In this document: positions 37,724 through 47,013 of the stretch, piece after piece
How the letters are laid out: every line of letters begins with the position of its first letter
How positions within the stretch are numbered: the stretch's first letter is position 1
NCBI GenBank assembly: GCA_022600955.1
Contig: JAHZJK010000031.1
Coordinates: 186,001-250,000 of the forward strand
DNA: 64,000 nucleotides
Direction of reading: 5' to 3'
Origin: Gammaproteobacteria bacterium
GTDB lineage: Bacteria > Pseudomonadota > Gammaproteobacteria > Steroidobacterales > Woeseiaceae
The notes under the pieces: generated by a model
What the model was told of the DNA's origin: nothing
The model's input: the letters and a program-made list of their open reading frames with translations, nothing else
The model's database searches: none
Made by a program: the position numbers and the translations under genes

Positions 37724-38602
37724 TCAGTTGATCCCCGTCAGCCATGCATCGATAGCAGCCGCGATTTCCAGCGGTGAGTCTTCCTGGAGAAAGTGACTGC
37801 CGGGGACGGTGACTTCAGTCTGGTTTGGGAAGCCGCGGCAAAAATCACGTTGCGCGCCGGTCAGGATCGCGCCAGGCTCTGCGTTGACGAACAGCTTCGG
37901 AAGCTCGCTTTCGGCGAGCGAGTCTGCGTATTTCGCGGCAATTGCCACGACGTCTTCCGGTTCGCCACTCAGTGGAATCTGTCGCGGCCAGGTGAGAGTT
38001 GGGCGTCGGTCTTCTCCCGGTTCCAGGAACGGCTGCCGGTACACCGTCATTTCCTCGTCCGACAAGCCACGCAAGACAGAGCCAGGCAGCACGCGTTCGA
38101 CAAAGACATTTTTCTCCAACACCATCGACTCGCCTGCTGCGGAGCGAAAGCCCTGAAACAATGGTCGTATCACCTCCGGCCATTCATCCCAGCGCATGGG
38201 TCGAACAATGCCTTCCATATAGGCAATACCCCTGACTCTGTCCGAATTCTGCATTGCCCAGTTGAATCCAAGCGCTGATCCCCAGTCGTGTACGACCAAA
38301 GTGACATTGTCTGTGACACCGAGCTGTTCCCAGGCTGCGTACAGGTACTCTGCATGCTCGGCAAACCGATAGCTGTCAGGCCCAGGGGAATCGAGTTTCT
38401 CAGAGTCACCCATGCCTATCAGATCGACTGCAATGCAGCGGCCGTGCCGGGTGAGCGGCGGCATGATGTTGCGCCACAAGTAGGATGACGTTGGGTTGCC
38501 ATGCTGAAACAGAATCGGGTCTCCAGTACCCATTTCAACGTACGCCATCCGTTTGCCGTTGATATCAATGTACTTTCGCTCGTGCTGTTTCGTTGAGATC
38601 AT
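37724..38602 (-). CDS. Haloalkane dehalogenase, LinB/DhaA-like
   Basis: It hydrolyses carbon-halogen bonds to alcohols. Counting from the GTG at 38611, catalytic residues of the HLD-II class are all present: nucleophile Asp109 in VVHDWGS, Trp110 and Asn39 (HGNPTSS) for halide binding, acid Glu133 (MEGIVRP), and base His273 (SHFLQED). ATG 38602 is the better start (three residues shorter). From memory it resembles Sphingobium LinB closely across long stretches, which suggests true dehalogenase function. The natural substrate is unknown. Confidence 0.9.
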   Translation of the reverse strand: MISTKQHERKYIDINGKRMAYVEMGTGDPILFQHGNPTSSYLWRNIMPPLTRHGRCIAVDLIGMGDSEKLDSPGPDSYRFAEHAEYLYAAWEQLGVTDNVTLVVHDWGSALGFNWAMQNSDRVRGIAYMEGIVRPMRWDEWPEVIRPLFQGFRSAAGESMVLEKNVFVERVLPGSVLRGLSDEEMTVYRQPFLEPGEDRRPTLTWPRQIPLSGEPEDVVAIAAKYADSLAESELPKLFVNAEPGAILTGAQRDFCRGFPNQTEVTVPGSHFLQEDSPLEIAAAIDAWLTGIN

Positions 38603-38656
38603 CGCCGCCACCCTGATACGCTGTAGCGATCAACCATAACAACAACGGTCGTGAAC

Positions 38657-38914
38657 ATGAATAAAGACAAACGTCTCGCCTATTGGCGTGCCAATCTGCG
38701 GCTTGTTGGCATCTGTTTGCTGGTCTGGTTCGCCGTGTCTTTTGGCGCTGGCGTCCTGTTCGTAGAGCAGTTAAACACGATTCGATTTGCAGGCTTCCAG
38801 CTTGGTTTCTGGTTCGCTCAGCAAGGTTCGATCTACGTATTCGTCGGCTTGATTTTCTTTTATGCGTGGCGCATGAATCGCATCGACCGCGATCATGATG
38901 TGCATGAAGAGTAA
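38657..38914 (+). CDS. DUF4212 small subunit of Na+/solute symporter
   Basis: The protein is 85 aa with two membrane helices (about 18-38 and 50-70) and the family-like segment GFWFAQQGSIYVFVGLIFFY. DUF4212 proteins are encoded just before VC_2705-type symporters and are thought to be their partner. The symporter gene begins 9 bases later. A GTG at 38651 is an alternative start. Confidence 0.87.
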   Translation: MNKDKRLAYWRANLRLVGICLLVWFAVSFGAGVLFVEQLNTIRFAGFQLGFWFAQQGSIYVFVGLIFFYAWRMNRIDRDHDVHEE

Positions 38915-38923
38915 GGCTGTAGC

Positions 38924-40696
38924 ATGAGCCTGCAACTACTAACGTATATTGTCGTCGGCCTGAGCTTCGCGCTGTACATCGGAATCGCCATCTGGTCACG
39001 TGCACATAGCACCAGCGATTTCTATATCGCTGGCAAAGGCGTTTCGCCGGTCGCCAACGGTATGGCGACCGCAGCCGACTGGATGAGCGCGGCATCGTTT
39101 ATTTCGATGGCAGGCATCATCGCGTTTATCGGCTACGACGGTTCTGTCTATCTCATGGGCTGGACGGGTGGTTACGTGTTGCTGGCGCTTCTGCTGGCAC
39201 CTTACTTGCGCAAGTTTGGAAAATTTACCGTGCCCGAGTTTATTGCCGAGCGCTATTACTCGAAGGCGGCGCGGGTCGTGGCTGTGATTTGCCTGATTTT
39301 TATTTCGTTTACCTACGTGGCAGGGCAAATGCGTGGCGTTGGCATCGTTTTTTCGCGGTTTCTGGAAGTGCCCGTAACGACCGGCCTCATCATCGGCATG
39401 AGCGTGGTTTTCGTTTACGCGGTAATGGGCGGCATGAAAGGCATTACCTACACGCAGGTTGCACAGTATTGTGTGCTCATATTCGCATATACCGTACCGG
39501 CAGTATTCATCGCTATCCAGATTACCGGCAATCCCGTGCCGCAACTGGCATTTGGAAGCGAAGTCACAGGGACAGGTACGGCGCTACTCGACAAGCTCGA
39601 CGACATCGTCACGTCGCTGGGTTTTAATCAGTACACATCGGGAACCAAAAGCCGTATCGATGTCTTTTGTATCACGATGGCTCTGATGGTGGGCACAGCG
39701 GGATTGCCGCATGTCATCGTGCGTTTCTTCACGGTGCCGAAGGTTCGGGACGCGCGCGTCTCCGCTGGCTACGCACTATTGTTTATCGCATTCCTGTATA
39801 CGACAGCGCCGGCGGTCGGCTCGATGGCGCGATACAACCTTATAAACACGATTCAAACGGGAGAGGTCGGTGCGCCAGAGGCGAATCTGGCCTATACGGA
39901 GCGCCCCGAATGGTTTCGGACCTGGGAACAGACCGGCCTGGTGTCGTTCGATGACAAGAACGGCGATGGGCGTGTGCAGTATTACAATGACAAGAACGCC
40001 GATTTCGCAGCGGCCGCTGCGACCAACGGCTGGCAGGGCAATGAGCTCACTGTCGATCGCGACATCATGGTGTTGGCCAACCCCGAGATTGCAGGATTGC
40101 CCAACTGGGTCATCGCACTTGTCGCCGCGGGCGGCATCGCCGCCGCGCTTTCAACCGCGGCCGGCTTGTTGCTGGTGATATCGGCAGCCATCTCGCATGA
40201 CCTGGTGAAGGGAATCATTGCACCTCACATCAGCGACAAAGCAGAGTTGCTTGCCGGCCGTATAGCAGCTGCTGTTGCAATACTGATCGCGGGCTATCTT
40301 GGTTTTGACCCGCCCGGCTGGGTGGCACAAGTTGTTGCCTTCGCCTTCGGGCTGGCTGCCGCATCCCTGTTTCCGGCGATTCTGCTTGGCATCTTTTTCA
40401 AGCGAGTCAATCGCGAAGGCGCCATAGCCGGCATGCTGACCGGGCTGATATTCACATACGGGTATATCGAGTTTTTCAAAGGCCTGTTCCTCAAATGGGC
40501 GGGCGCGCCCTGGGGCGAAAACCTCGCCGAACACTGGCTGTTCGGCATTTCGCCAGAAGGTATCGGCGTAATCGGAATGTGCCTGAACTTCATGGTCGCG
40601 ATCACTGTGAGCCTGCTGACCAGCCCGCCGCCTGAGCACATACAACACATGGTCGAGAATATTCGAATCCCACGTCACCTGGAAAAAACCTCATGA
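38924..40696 (+). CDS. VC_2705-type sodium:solute symporter
   Basis: The protein is 590 aa with about 13 membrane helices of the SSS family, such as the TAADWMSAASFISMAG and GTAGLPHVIVRFFTV blocks. Relatives move acetate, pyruvate or similar small acids with sodium. An extracytoplasmic loop at about 343-356 reads DDKNGDGRVQYYND, an EF-hand-like calcium motif. The gene overlaps the next by 4 bases and follows the DUF4212 gene. Confidence 0.9.
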   Translation: MSLQLLTYIVVGLSFALYIGIAIWSRAHSTSDFYIAGKGVSPVANGMATAADWMSAASFISMAGIIAFIGYDGSVYLMGWTGGYVLLALLLAPYLRKFGKFTVPEFIAERYYSKAARVVAVICLIFISFTYVAGQMRGVGIVFSRFLEVPVTTGLIIGMSVVFVYAVMGGMKGITYTQVAQYCVLIFAYTVPAVFIAIQITGNPVPQLAFGSEVTGTGTALLDKLDDIVTSLGFNQYTSGTKSRIDVFCITMALMVGTAGLPHVIVRFFTVPKVRDARVSAGYALLFIAFLYTTAPAVGSMARYNLINTIQTGEVGAPEANLAYTERPEWFRTWEQTGLVSFDDKNGDGRVQYYNDKNADFAAAAATNGWQGNELTVDRDIMVLANPEIAGLPNWVIALVAAGGIAAALSTAAGLLLVISAAISHDLVKGIIAPHISDKAELLAGRIAAAVAILIAGYLGFDPPGWVAQVVAFAFGLAAASLFPAILLGIFFKRVNREGAIAGMLTGLIFTYGYIEFFKGLFLKWAGAPWGENLAEHWLFGISPEGIGVIGMCLNFMVAITVSLLTSPPPEHIQHMVENIRIPRHLEKTS

Positions 40697-41997
40697 AAAA
40701 AATTGTCATTCTTGTGCTGGCAACCTTCGCCATGCCTGCATTGGGCGATGCCTTGAACGCAGAAGAACAACGGATGGTGGAGTGGATCGATACGCATACA
40801 GACGACGCGTTGGCTTTGCTAAAAGAAACGGTCGATATTCCGAGTGGCACATTGAACCTGCAAGGTGTGCGTGAGGTAGGCGTGGTCATGCAGCGGGAAC
40901 TGGATGCGCTTGGTCTTGAAACTGAATGGATTGAAATGCCCGAGGAAATGAAGCGGGCAGGGCACCTGTTTGGTCGCAAGAGTGGCAGCGGTAAGAAAAT
41001 TCTGATGATTGGTCATCTTGATACGGTGTTCGAAATCGAAGATGGTGCGAGGCCGTATGAAAGTGACGGTGAGGTTGCCCGGGGTCATGGCGTTTACGAC
41101 ATGAAGGCTGGCAACGTAATCATCATCTACGCATTGCTCGCGCTGCAGGAAATAGGAGCGCTGGATGATATCCCGCTGGTTGTCGCTTACACCGGCGATG
41201 AGGAGAAGTCCGGCAGGCCGAGTTCAGTTTCAAGGAAGGACCTTATCGAAGCCGGAAAGTGGGCGGATATTGCGCTCGGCTTTGAAGAAGCCATGTATTT
41301 TGATGACACGGACTGGGCGACCGTCGCGCGCCGCAGTTCAAGCCGCTGGGTGCTCACTGTCGAAGGCAAGCAGTCGCATTCGTCGGATATATTTAGTGAG
41401 ACGGTAGGTGCAGGCGCAATCTTTGAAGCAGCTCGTATTCTTGATGCGTTTTATAATGAGGTGCGTGGCGAGCCTCACCTGACTTTCAACGCAGGTACTA
41501 TCCAGGGCGGCACCGAGGTTGACTATGACCCACAGCAGAATCGTGGATCTACCTTCGGCAAGACCAATGTTGTTCCGCGAAAGGTCGTCGTACATGGGGG
41601 TATCCGGACAATCTCCCAGGACCAACTCGACAGAGCTCGCGCGGCTATGCAGGCCGTTGTGGCGCAGAATCATCCACATACGTCGGCCAGAATCGAGTTT
41701 GCAGATGGCTATCCGCCGATGTCCCCGACAGATGGCAATATTGCGCTGCAACAAGAGCTGTCCGCGATCAATGTGTTACTTGGCAGGAAGCCGATGCCAG
41801 CGCTGGATCCTTCCAGGCGCGGTGCCGCCGATATTTCGTATGTCGCCCCACACGCTGACGCATTGGCCGGTTTGGGTGGCATAGGTGGTGGCGGTCACAC
41901 GCCTGATGAATACGTTCGACTTTTATCAATGCCGCTTGCCATCAAACGTGCTGCAATTCTGATCTATCGACTCAGGCAGGAACGGGCGGCCGACTAG
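40693..41997 (+). CDS. Exported M20-family metallopeptidase
   Basis: The protein is 434 aa with a signal peptide (MKKIVILVLATFAMPALG). Zinc ligands and catalytic residues follow the M20/glutamate carboxypeptidase pattern: MIGHLDTVFE (about 98-107), MKAGN with the bridging Asp just before it, and TGDEEKSG. It probably trims amino acids or acyl-amino acids in the periplasm. It starts inside the symporter stop region, so uptake and hydrolysis may be linked. Confidence 0.87.
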   Translation: MKKIVILVLATFAMPALGDALNAEEQRMVEWIDTHTDDALALLKETVDIPSGTLNLQGVREVGVVMQRELDALGLETEWIEMPEEMKRAGHLFGRKSGSGKKILMIGHLDTVFEIEDGARPYESDGEVARGHGVYDMKAGNVIIIYALLALQEIGALDDIPLVVAYTGDEEKSGRPSSVSRKDLIEAGKWADIALGFEEAMYFDDTDWATVARRSSSRWVLTVEGKQSHSSDIFSETVGAGAIFEAARILDAFYNEVRGEPHLTFNAGTIQGGTEVDYDPQQNRGSTFGKTNVVPRKVVVHGGIRTISQDQLDRARAAMQAVVAQNHPHTSARIEFADGYPPMSPTDGNIALQQELSAINVLLGRKPMPALDPSRRGAADISYVAPHADALAGLGGIGGGGHTPDEYVRLLSMPLAIKRAAILIYRLRQERAAD

Positions 41998-41998
41998 C

Positions 41999-42931
41999 AT
42001 GGGGCACGATCACGACCATCATGGGCAAGACCATGATCACGGACACTCACATGTCCATGAGGCCAACGAAAGCAATCTGAAGCGCGTCATGGTAGCGCTG
42101 GTACTGACAGGCGCTTTCATGGTGGTCGAAATCGTCGGCGGCATTATCTCCGGATCACTCGCGCTGTTGGCCGATGCCGGGCACATGCTCACCGATACAA
42201 TGGCACTGGCATTAGCCGCAATGGCCTTCTACGTTTGCAGACGACCCCCGGACGGCAAGTTGACATTTGGCTACCAGCGCTTTCAGATCCTTGCTGCTTT
42301 CGTGAATGGCCTCAGCCTGATCGCTGTTGTGGGCTGGATTTTGTTTGAGGCCGTTAACCGCTTCCTTAGCCCGAACGAAATACTTGGTGAGACGATGCTG
42401 GCCGTTGCAACGGCAGGCTTGGTGGTGAACCTGTTGTCATTCGCTGTGTTGCACACCGGAGATCAGGAAAACCTCAATATTCGCGGTGCGGCGCTGCACG
42501 TCGCCGGTGACTTGCTGGGCTCGGTCGCAGCTATAGTCGCAGCCATTGTGATCATCTACACGGGTTGGACGTTGATCGACCCGATTCTGTCGGTCGCAGT
42601 CGCAGCACTGATCCTGAAGAGCGCGTGGTCACTCGTGAAACGCAGCGCGCATGTGTTGCTGGAAGGCGCGCCGGAGTGGCTAAACCGGGAGGTTATGCAG
42701 GAACGTATTGTGCGGGGTGTGCCCGGTGTCGGGGAGATTCATCACGTGCATGTCTGGGGCCTGACACCTCAACAGCTCATGCTGACCATGCACATGTCAC
42801 TGTCCGAAAAGGGGCAAAGCCAGACGGATGTGCTTAGGGATGTAAAACAATTCTTGCTCGACGAATACGGAATTGGCCACGCAACCATAGAGGTGGATGT
42901 AGAAGGTTGTTCAGACCAGCAGATTCGCTGA
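41999..42931 (+). CDS. Cation diffusion facilitator, CzcD/ZitB-like
   Basis: The protein is 310 aa with a very His/Asp-rich N-terminus (MGHDHDHHGQDHDHGHSHVH), six membrane helices and an ADAGHMLTDT zinc-site block in helix 2. The C-terminal cytoplasmic domain contains HHVHVWGLT. It exports zinc or related divalent metals in exchange for protons. The gene starts one base after the peptidase stop. Confidence 0.92.
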   Translation: MGHDHDHHGQDHDHGHSHVHEANESNLKRVMVALVLTGAFMVVEIVGGIISGSLALLADAGHMLTDTMALALAAMAFYVCRRPPDGKLTFGYQRFQILAAFVNGLSLIAVVGWILFEAVNRFLSPNEILGETMLAVATAGLVVNLLSFAVLHTGDQENLNIRGAALHVAGDLLGSVAAIVAAIVIIYTGWTLIDPILSVAVAALILKSAWSLVKRSAHVLLEGAPEWLNREVMQERIVRGVPGVGEIHHVHVWGLTPQQLMLTMHMSLSEKGQSQTDVLRDVKQFLLDEYGIGHATIEVDVEGCSDQQIR

Positions 42932-42934
42932 CTG

Positions 42935-43471
42935 CTATCTGTCTGTCGGTTTCACGATGCCGATGTAGGGAAGCGTCCGATTCTGCTCGGCGAAGTCGAG
43001 TCCGTAGCCGACCACCCATTCATCACCGATATCAAAACCCAGGTAGTCAGTTGTAACTTCGACTTCGGCGCTTTCCGCCTTACGCACCAGGGCTGCCGTC
43101 TTAACCGATGCAGGTCGATGCGATTTTAGCATGCCAATCAAGTACTTAAGGGTGTGCCCTGTATCAACGATGTCTTCGACAATCAGCACATGTTTTCCCT
43201 CGATGTTGCCTCTGACGTCCATGACAAGGCGAACGGCGCCACTCGATCGACTGCCACTGCCATAACTCGATACGGCGATGAACTCTATGGTGCGTGGGAT
43301 GCTGAGTTTGCGTGACAGATCAGCGAGAAAAATAAACGAGCCTTTCAAAACACCGACCATTACCAGGTCTTCTGCGCGTGAGTAATCCTCAGATATCTGT
43401 TCCGCGATTTCGGCAACACGGAGCTGTATCTGCTCCTCGCTTATGAGTACTTCCGGGGCTTCATTTTTCAC
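42935..43471 (-). CDS. hpt: Hypoxanthine phosphoribosyltransferase
   Basis: The protein is 178 aa. The PRPP motif VLIVEDIVDTGHTLKYL (about 95-111) and the upstream GVLKGSFIFLADL are typical of Hpt. It converts hypoxanthine and guanine to IMP and GMP. It is divergent from the deoxynucleoside kinase gene with a 39-base gap that must hold both promoters, which suggests a common purine-salvage theme. Confidence 0.93.
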   Translation of the reverse strand: MKNEAPEVLISEEQIQLRVAEIAEQISEDYSRAEDLVMVGVLKGSFIFLADLSRKLSIPRTIEFIAVSSYGSGSRSSGAVRLVMDVRGNIEGKHVLIVEDIVDTGHTLKYLIGMLKSHRPASVKTAALVRKAESAEVEVTTDYLGFDIGDEWVVGYGLDFAEQNRTLPYIGIVKPTDR

Positions 43472-43510
43472 GCTTTAATCATAGCAGGAATGCGGTATGG
43501 TATTGCGCCC

Positions 43511-44146
43511 ATGAAGAAGACGATTGCGATTGCAGGAAACATGGGTTCGGGCAAGTCGACGCTGGTTGAGTTTTTGCATCGAACCTACGACGTTTCGCCA
43601 TTCTACGAACCAAACGACGAAAATCCGTATCTCGCGGACTTCTACAAGGATATGAAACGCTGGGCGTTCCAGTCACAGCTGTACTTCCTGAGCAACAAGT
43701 TTCGCTTGCACCAGGAGTTGGACAGGCAGCCAGGGGTGGTTGCGCTGGACAGAACCATTTTCGAGGATGCCGAAATATTTGCGACCGCACTTCACCAGAT
43801 GCGCAAGATTTCCAAACGAGACTGGGAAACCTACCAGGGCTTTTATCATGCAATCCTGGATGCGATCCGACCACCAGACCTGATGATTTACCTGCGCTGC
43901 TCGATGCGCACATTGCGACAGCGTATCAGGCTGCGAGGCCGCAAGATGGAACAGGATATTCCGCTAGCGTATTTGAAACGCCTGGATCGTAACTACGAGA
44001 ACTGGATTGCATCCTATGACATGGGTGAAGTGTTGGTTCTTGAGTCGGATCATCTGGATTACATACATGATCTCGTGCATCGCCTTGATGTCATGGAAAG
44101 AATCGAGGCGGTTCTGCCCGATGGAATCGGTCGGCCGAACTGCTAG
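43511..44146 (+). CDS. Deoxynucleoside kinase
   Basis: I chose ATG 43511, so the P-loop AIAGNMGSGKSTLVEF begins near residue 6. The protein is 211 aa of the dAK/dGK/dCK fold. The DRT motif (ALDRTIFEDAEIFA, about 77-90) is followed by a LID with RGRKMEQDIPLAYL. The family phosphorylates deoxyadenosine or deoxyguanosine. This fold is uncommon in Gammaproteobacteria next to hpt, and the base specificity is not fixed by sequence alone. It overlaps the convergent transglycosylase gene by 4 bases. Confidence 0.85.
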   Translation: MKKTIAIAGNMGSGKSTLVEFLHRTYDVSPFYEPNDENPYLADFYKDMKRWAFQSQLYFLSNKFRLHQELDRQPGVVALDRTIFEDAEIFATALHQMRKISKRDWETYQGFYHAILDAIRPPDLMIYLRCSMRTLRQRIRLRGRKMEQDIPLAYLKRLDRNYENWIASYDMGEVLVLESDHLDYIHDLVHRLDVMERIEAVLPDGIGRPNC

Positions 44147-44949
44147 TCCAGCCGGAATCCGGCATTTCTCAACATTCGAGCACTGCTTTCGAACGAGTCT
44201 TTGTCGGCGTAGGTCATGACGACCTCGAACTCCCCGGTGCCGCGGCGAAACCAGTCGAGCGCCAGCTGCGGAGATTTTTTCTCCAGTCTGTCAATGAATG
44301 CTGCGGCGCGGTACGGCTCGCCAAATGTAAGCAGTGTTGATTGCCCGATATCGGAATACAGGGTGTCCGGGATACGCTTTTTGACCTGTCCGTCGCCAAG
44401 TACGTAGTTGAGATGGCGGTAGATATAGCCTGAATACCAAACGGCACCGTCAGGTATTGAACGACTGTTCTTATCGATTCGTCCGGGACCATAATTGTAG
44501 GCGGCCAGTGCGAGGTGCAGGTTGTTGTCGTATTTGCCAAGTAGCTCTTGCAGGTAGCGTGCACCTGCATCGATGTTGGTGCATGGGTCGTAAAGGTCCG
44601 TCAGTCTGCCGATTCCCAGGTGCCTGGCTGTACCAGGCCACTGGATCTGCATGACGCCATGAGCGTTTGCCCTTGAGCGTGCTGTTTCTTTGAAATCACT
44701 CTCACCTCGCGCCACGGCCAGCAGAAGCGATTCCGGGATTTGATGCTGCAACGCCGCAACGCTAAAGCAGGTCGCGTGAGGAAACTGGTACGCCGGTGCT
44801 TCACCCGATCGACCAATGGCGTAGTTTGCCCATGCCGCGTCAAGTTCAGCGTGTCGCGTCATGGCGTTGGCGGTTGACGCCAGCAACGCGAACGCGCAGC
44901 TCACGGCCAGCATTGCCAGTCTGCGGACCTTTTCTGCAGTACTAGCCAC
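44143..44949 (-). CDS. Lytic transglycosylase (SLT) with SPOR-like tail
   Basis: It cuts peptidoglycan. I chose GTG 44949, with GGAG 7 bases upstream and a start inside the stop region of the SPOR gene. This gives a KVRR-type signal peptide and 268 aa. The family-1 catalytic Glu is Glu83 in ARGESDFKETARS, followed by AHGVMQ and ALAAYNYGPGR. The last ~35 residues (GEFEVVMTYADKDSFES...) mirror the tail of the SPOR-domain neighbour (GVYEVAFAYADNDDIES...), so both may bind denuded glycan. It is the last gene of the cluster. Confidence 0.86.
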   Translation of the reverse strand: MASTAEKVRRLAMLAVSCAFALLASTANAMTRHAELDAAWANYAIGRSGEAPAYQFPHATCFSVAALQHQIPESLLLAVARGESDFKETARSRANAHGVMQIQWPGTARHLGIGRLTDLYDPCTNIDAGARYLQELLGKYDNNLHLALAAYNYGPGRIDKNSRSIPDGAVWYSGYIYRHLNYVLGDGQVKKRIPDTLYSDIGQSTLLTFGEPYRAAAFIDRLEKKSPQLALDWFRRGTGEFEVVMTYADKDSFESSARMLRNAGFRLD

Positions 44950-45514
44950 CCGGAAGCTCCAGTCCGGTTGCAGATGCGATCGTCGCGAGCTTGGATTCGA
45001 TGTCGTCGTTGTCCGCGTAGGCAAAGGCTACCTCATAGACACCGGTCTTGACCTTCACAACACGATAGTCGAGTCCCGTAGTGCGTTGCAGCTGGGAAAC
45101 GAATCCATTGGCAGCAAGCTCACTTCGAAACGGACTCCAGAACGCATACCAGTTGTCCTCAGACGGCGAGGTCGGTGAGACTGTGGTGCCAGCATCCAGT
45201 TTGGTGTCGGCGAAAGTCCCGGTCTCGTCAATGGCGGGCAGGTCGCTGAGCGGCAGGTCAGCGGCGCGCTCCTGCGAGTCAATGTCATTGATCGTCGTTT
45301 GTTCCGCATCTTCCGCAGCGGCCGATGCCACCGCTTGAAGTTCTGCAATGGTCTGGTCCTGCTCGGGCAACACTTCTCTGTGCTGACCATAGTCCGTTGG
45401 CATCGAGTCCATTCGCGCGGGAACGTCGGGGAGGATCTCGGGAATACCTAGAACGACGATCAATAGCGAAATTGCCAGTGCCGAGCCACACAAGATTCCA
45501 ATGAGCCTGATCAT
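44942..45514 (-). CDS. Membrane-anchored SPOR-domain protein
   Basis: The protein is 190 aa. An N-terminal membrane helix (about 4-25) is followed by a Gln/Glu/Ala-rich linker. The C-terminal SPOR-like domain (about 120-186) contains WYAFWSPFRSELAANGFVSQ and TGVYEVAFAYAD. SPOR domains bind septal peptidoglycan lacking stem peptides. It is encoded between the periplasmic protein gene and the transglycosylase gene, so it may target this machine to the wall. Confidence 0.83.
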   Translation of the reverse strand: MIRLIGILCGSALAISLLIVVLGIPEILPDVPARMDSMPTDYGQHREVLPEQDQTIAELQAVASAAAEDAEQTTINDIDSQERAADLPLSDLPAIDETGTFADTKLDAGTTVSPTSPSEDNWYAFWSPFRSELAANGFVSQLQRTTGLDYRVVKVKTGVYEVAFAYADNDDIESKLATIASATGLELPGG

Positions 45515-45522
45515 GCTCGTCC

Positions 45523-47013
45523 CTACATTACATCGCGGACGCGAATCGCGCGCCAGTCAATGTGCTGCGCCGATTTGGCCGTCATTGTTGCGAAGTCGGT
45601 CAGCCATTCCTGCAGCAGTTCACCCTGCAGTCCGGGGCGCATTGAACTTGAGCAGCGCATGGGGAGCTGATCAACATGATTTGCGATCACCCGGGCTGCT
45701 CGTGCGTCGGTTACAACGACCGCGTAGTAGGTTGTTTGCTCAGGTTGCGTTGACCAGTCATAGGTCTCAGTCCAGTTGCGGCTGTCCGTGGTAGTGCGAG
45801 CAATCGGGAAGTCGAGGGTATCACCGCGACGGGCAACCTTTGCAGCGGTGCGTTGCCGGCACTGTGCGTCGCCGAGCCGCACGAGGCCGTATTGGGCCTG
45901 GTGCTCGAGATAGAAAACAATCGCATCTTTGTTTGCGCGAGTTCTCAGCAACGAACACGGCGACCCGCAGTCGCTGCGTGATTGAGGTGCGACAATACTA
46001 AGCGAATTTATGTTGCCGTCTTTTCCCGCGTTGGGAACAGATATCGTCCGGCCCGGCGCGTAACCCGTGGTTTGTATTTGCGCCGTGGCCGAGGCTATCG
46101 GTGCCACCTTCGCGACCGGTTCTTCCGGCGCAGCGTACGGGAGTATGACGTAGGCGCTGGCGCTGAGCGCGGTCAATGAATCATTTCCAGCCTCGGGCGT
46201 TACGGTCAGCCAATACTGGTACAGCGTGCCATCGACGTGATGGGCCTTGCCTTTCAGTTTTGCGTTCGCGAGTCCCGCTTCATCAGTTAATGTAAGCGCC
46301 TGCCGCTTGGCGAGGTTATTGCCAATCAACTCCAACGTTCCGCCAAGCCCATCGCCCGCTGGCTCACCGATATCGTTGCGGACAACATATTCGTCTTCAA
46401 GCTGTTGCTTCAAAGTGCACGAGAGCTGATGTGCAAGACTGGACGCCAGCAAATCGGTTTGCGCCACATTGAAGGGCACATCCCGGGCACCGAGGAAGGT
46501 CGTGTCTGCACGCTGTTGCCGCATCGCCTGTCGCTGAATCGTATTCAGGCGTCCCTGCCAGTCCTTGCCAAAACCTGTAACCCAATTGCGATCTTCGAGA
46601 TCCAGCGCACGGACGCGTACGAGGTAGCTGCTATCGAGTTCCTGCGTTAGCTCCAGGCCGACAAAATAGTGCACGTCGTTGCGTGCGCAGTCGTCCTGTC
46701 GTGGATCCATTGCGCGCGTGGTGCGACCGTGCTGCCAGCCAACGGCCACGCCCGCCGTATTCACCGCAGCGGTTAAAAGGCGGTCACGCAATGAGAGTGC
46801 AAGTTCATTACTCGAAGACGCTGGAGCATTATCTTCAAGAACGACAAACATGACGGTTTCGTTTTGAAATCGTGGATGCGCAACGAGTTGCTGTTTGACG
46901 TAAGGAATGAGGTCGCGCTCAACCCAGCGATCGAGGTCTTTCTCGCGCGACTGCGCGGTTGCCGGTATCGCTTGCGCTAAAACGAGTGTGACTAGCAGTA
47001 ACAGTCGCCGCAT
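45523..47013 (-). CDS. Large periplasmic protein of the TolQR-like cluster
   Basis: I chose ATG 47013, whose A is shared with the upstream TAA. The protein is 496 aa with a signal peptide (MRRLLLLVTLVLAQAIPATAQ). The N-terminal half has segments such as DVHYFVGLELTQELDSSYLV and VRALDLEDRNWVTGFGKDW, which look like envelope proteins of the FlgO/CsgG type, though I cannot name a family. There are several Cys (for example CGSPC near 350). It is probably the functional output of the neighbouring motor. Confidence 0.72.
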   Translation of the reverse strand: MRRLLLLVTLVLAQAIPATAQSREKDLDRWVERDLIPYVKQQLVAHPRFQNETVMFVVLEDNAPASSSNELALSLRDRLLTAAVNTAGVAVGWQHGRTTRAMDPRQDDCARNDVHYFVGLELTQELDSSYLVRVRALDLEDRNWVTGFGKDWQGRLNTIQRQAMRQQRADTTFLGARDVPFNVAQTDLLASSLAHQLSCTLKQQLEDEYVVRNDIGEPAGDGLGGTLELIGNNLAKRQALTLTDEAGLANAKLKGKAHHVDGTLYQYWLTVTPEAGNDSLTALSASAYVILPYAAPEEPVAKVAPIASATAQIQTTGYAPGRTISVPNAGKDGNINSLSIVAPQSRSDCGSPCSLLRTRANKDAIVFYLEHQAQYGLVRLGDAQCRQRTAAKVARRGDTLDFPIARTTTDSRNWTETYDWSTQPEQTTYYAVVVTDARAARVIANHVDQLPMRCSSSMRPGLQGELLQEWLTDFATMTAKSAQHIDWRAIRVRDVM

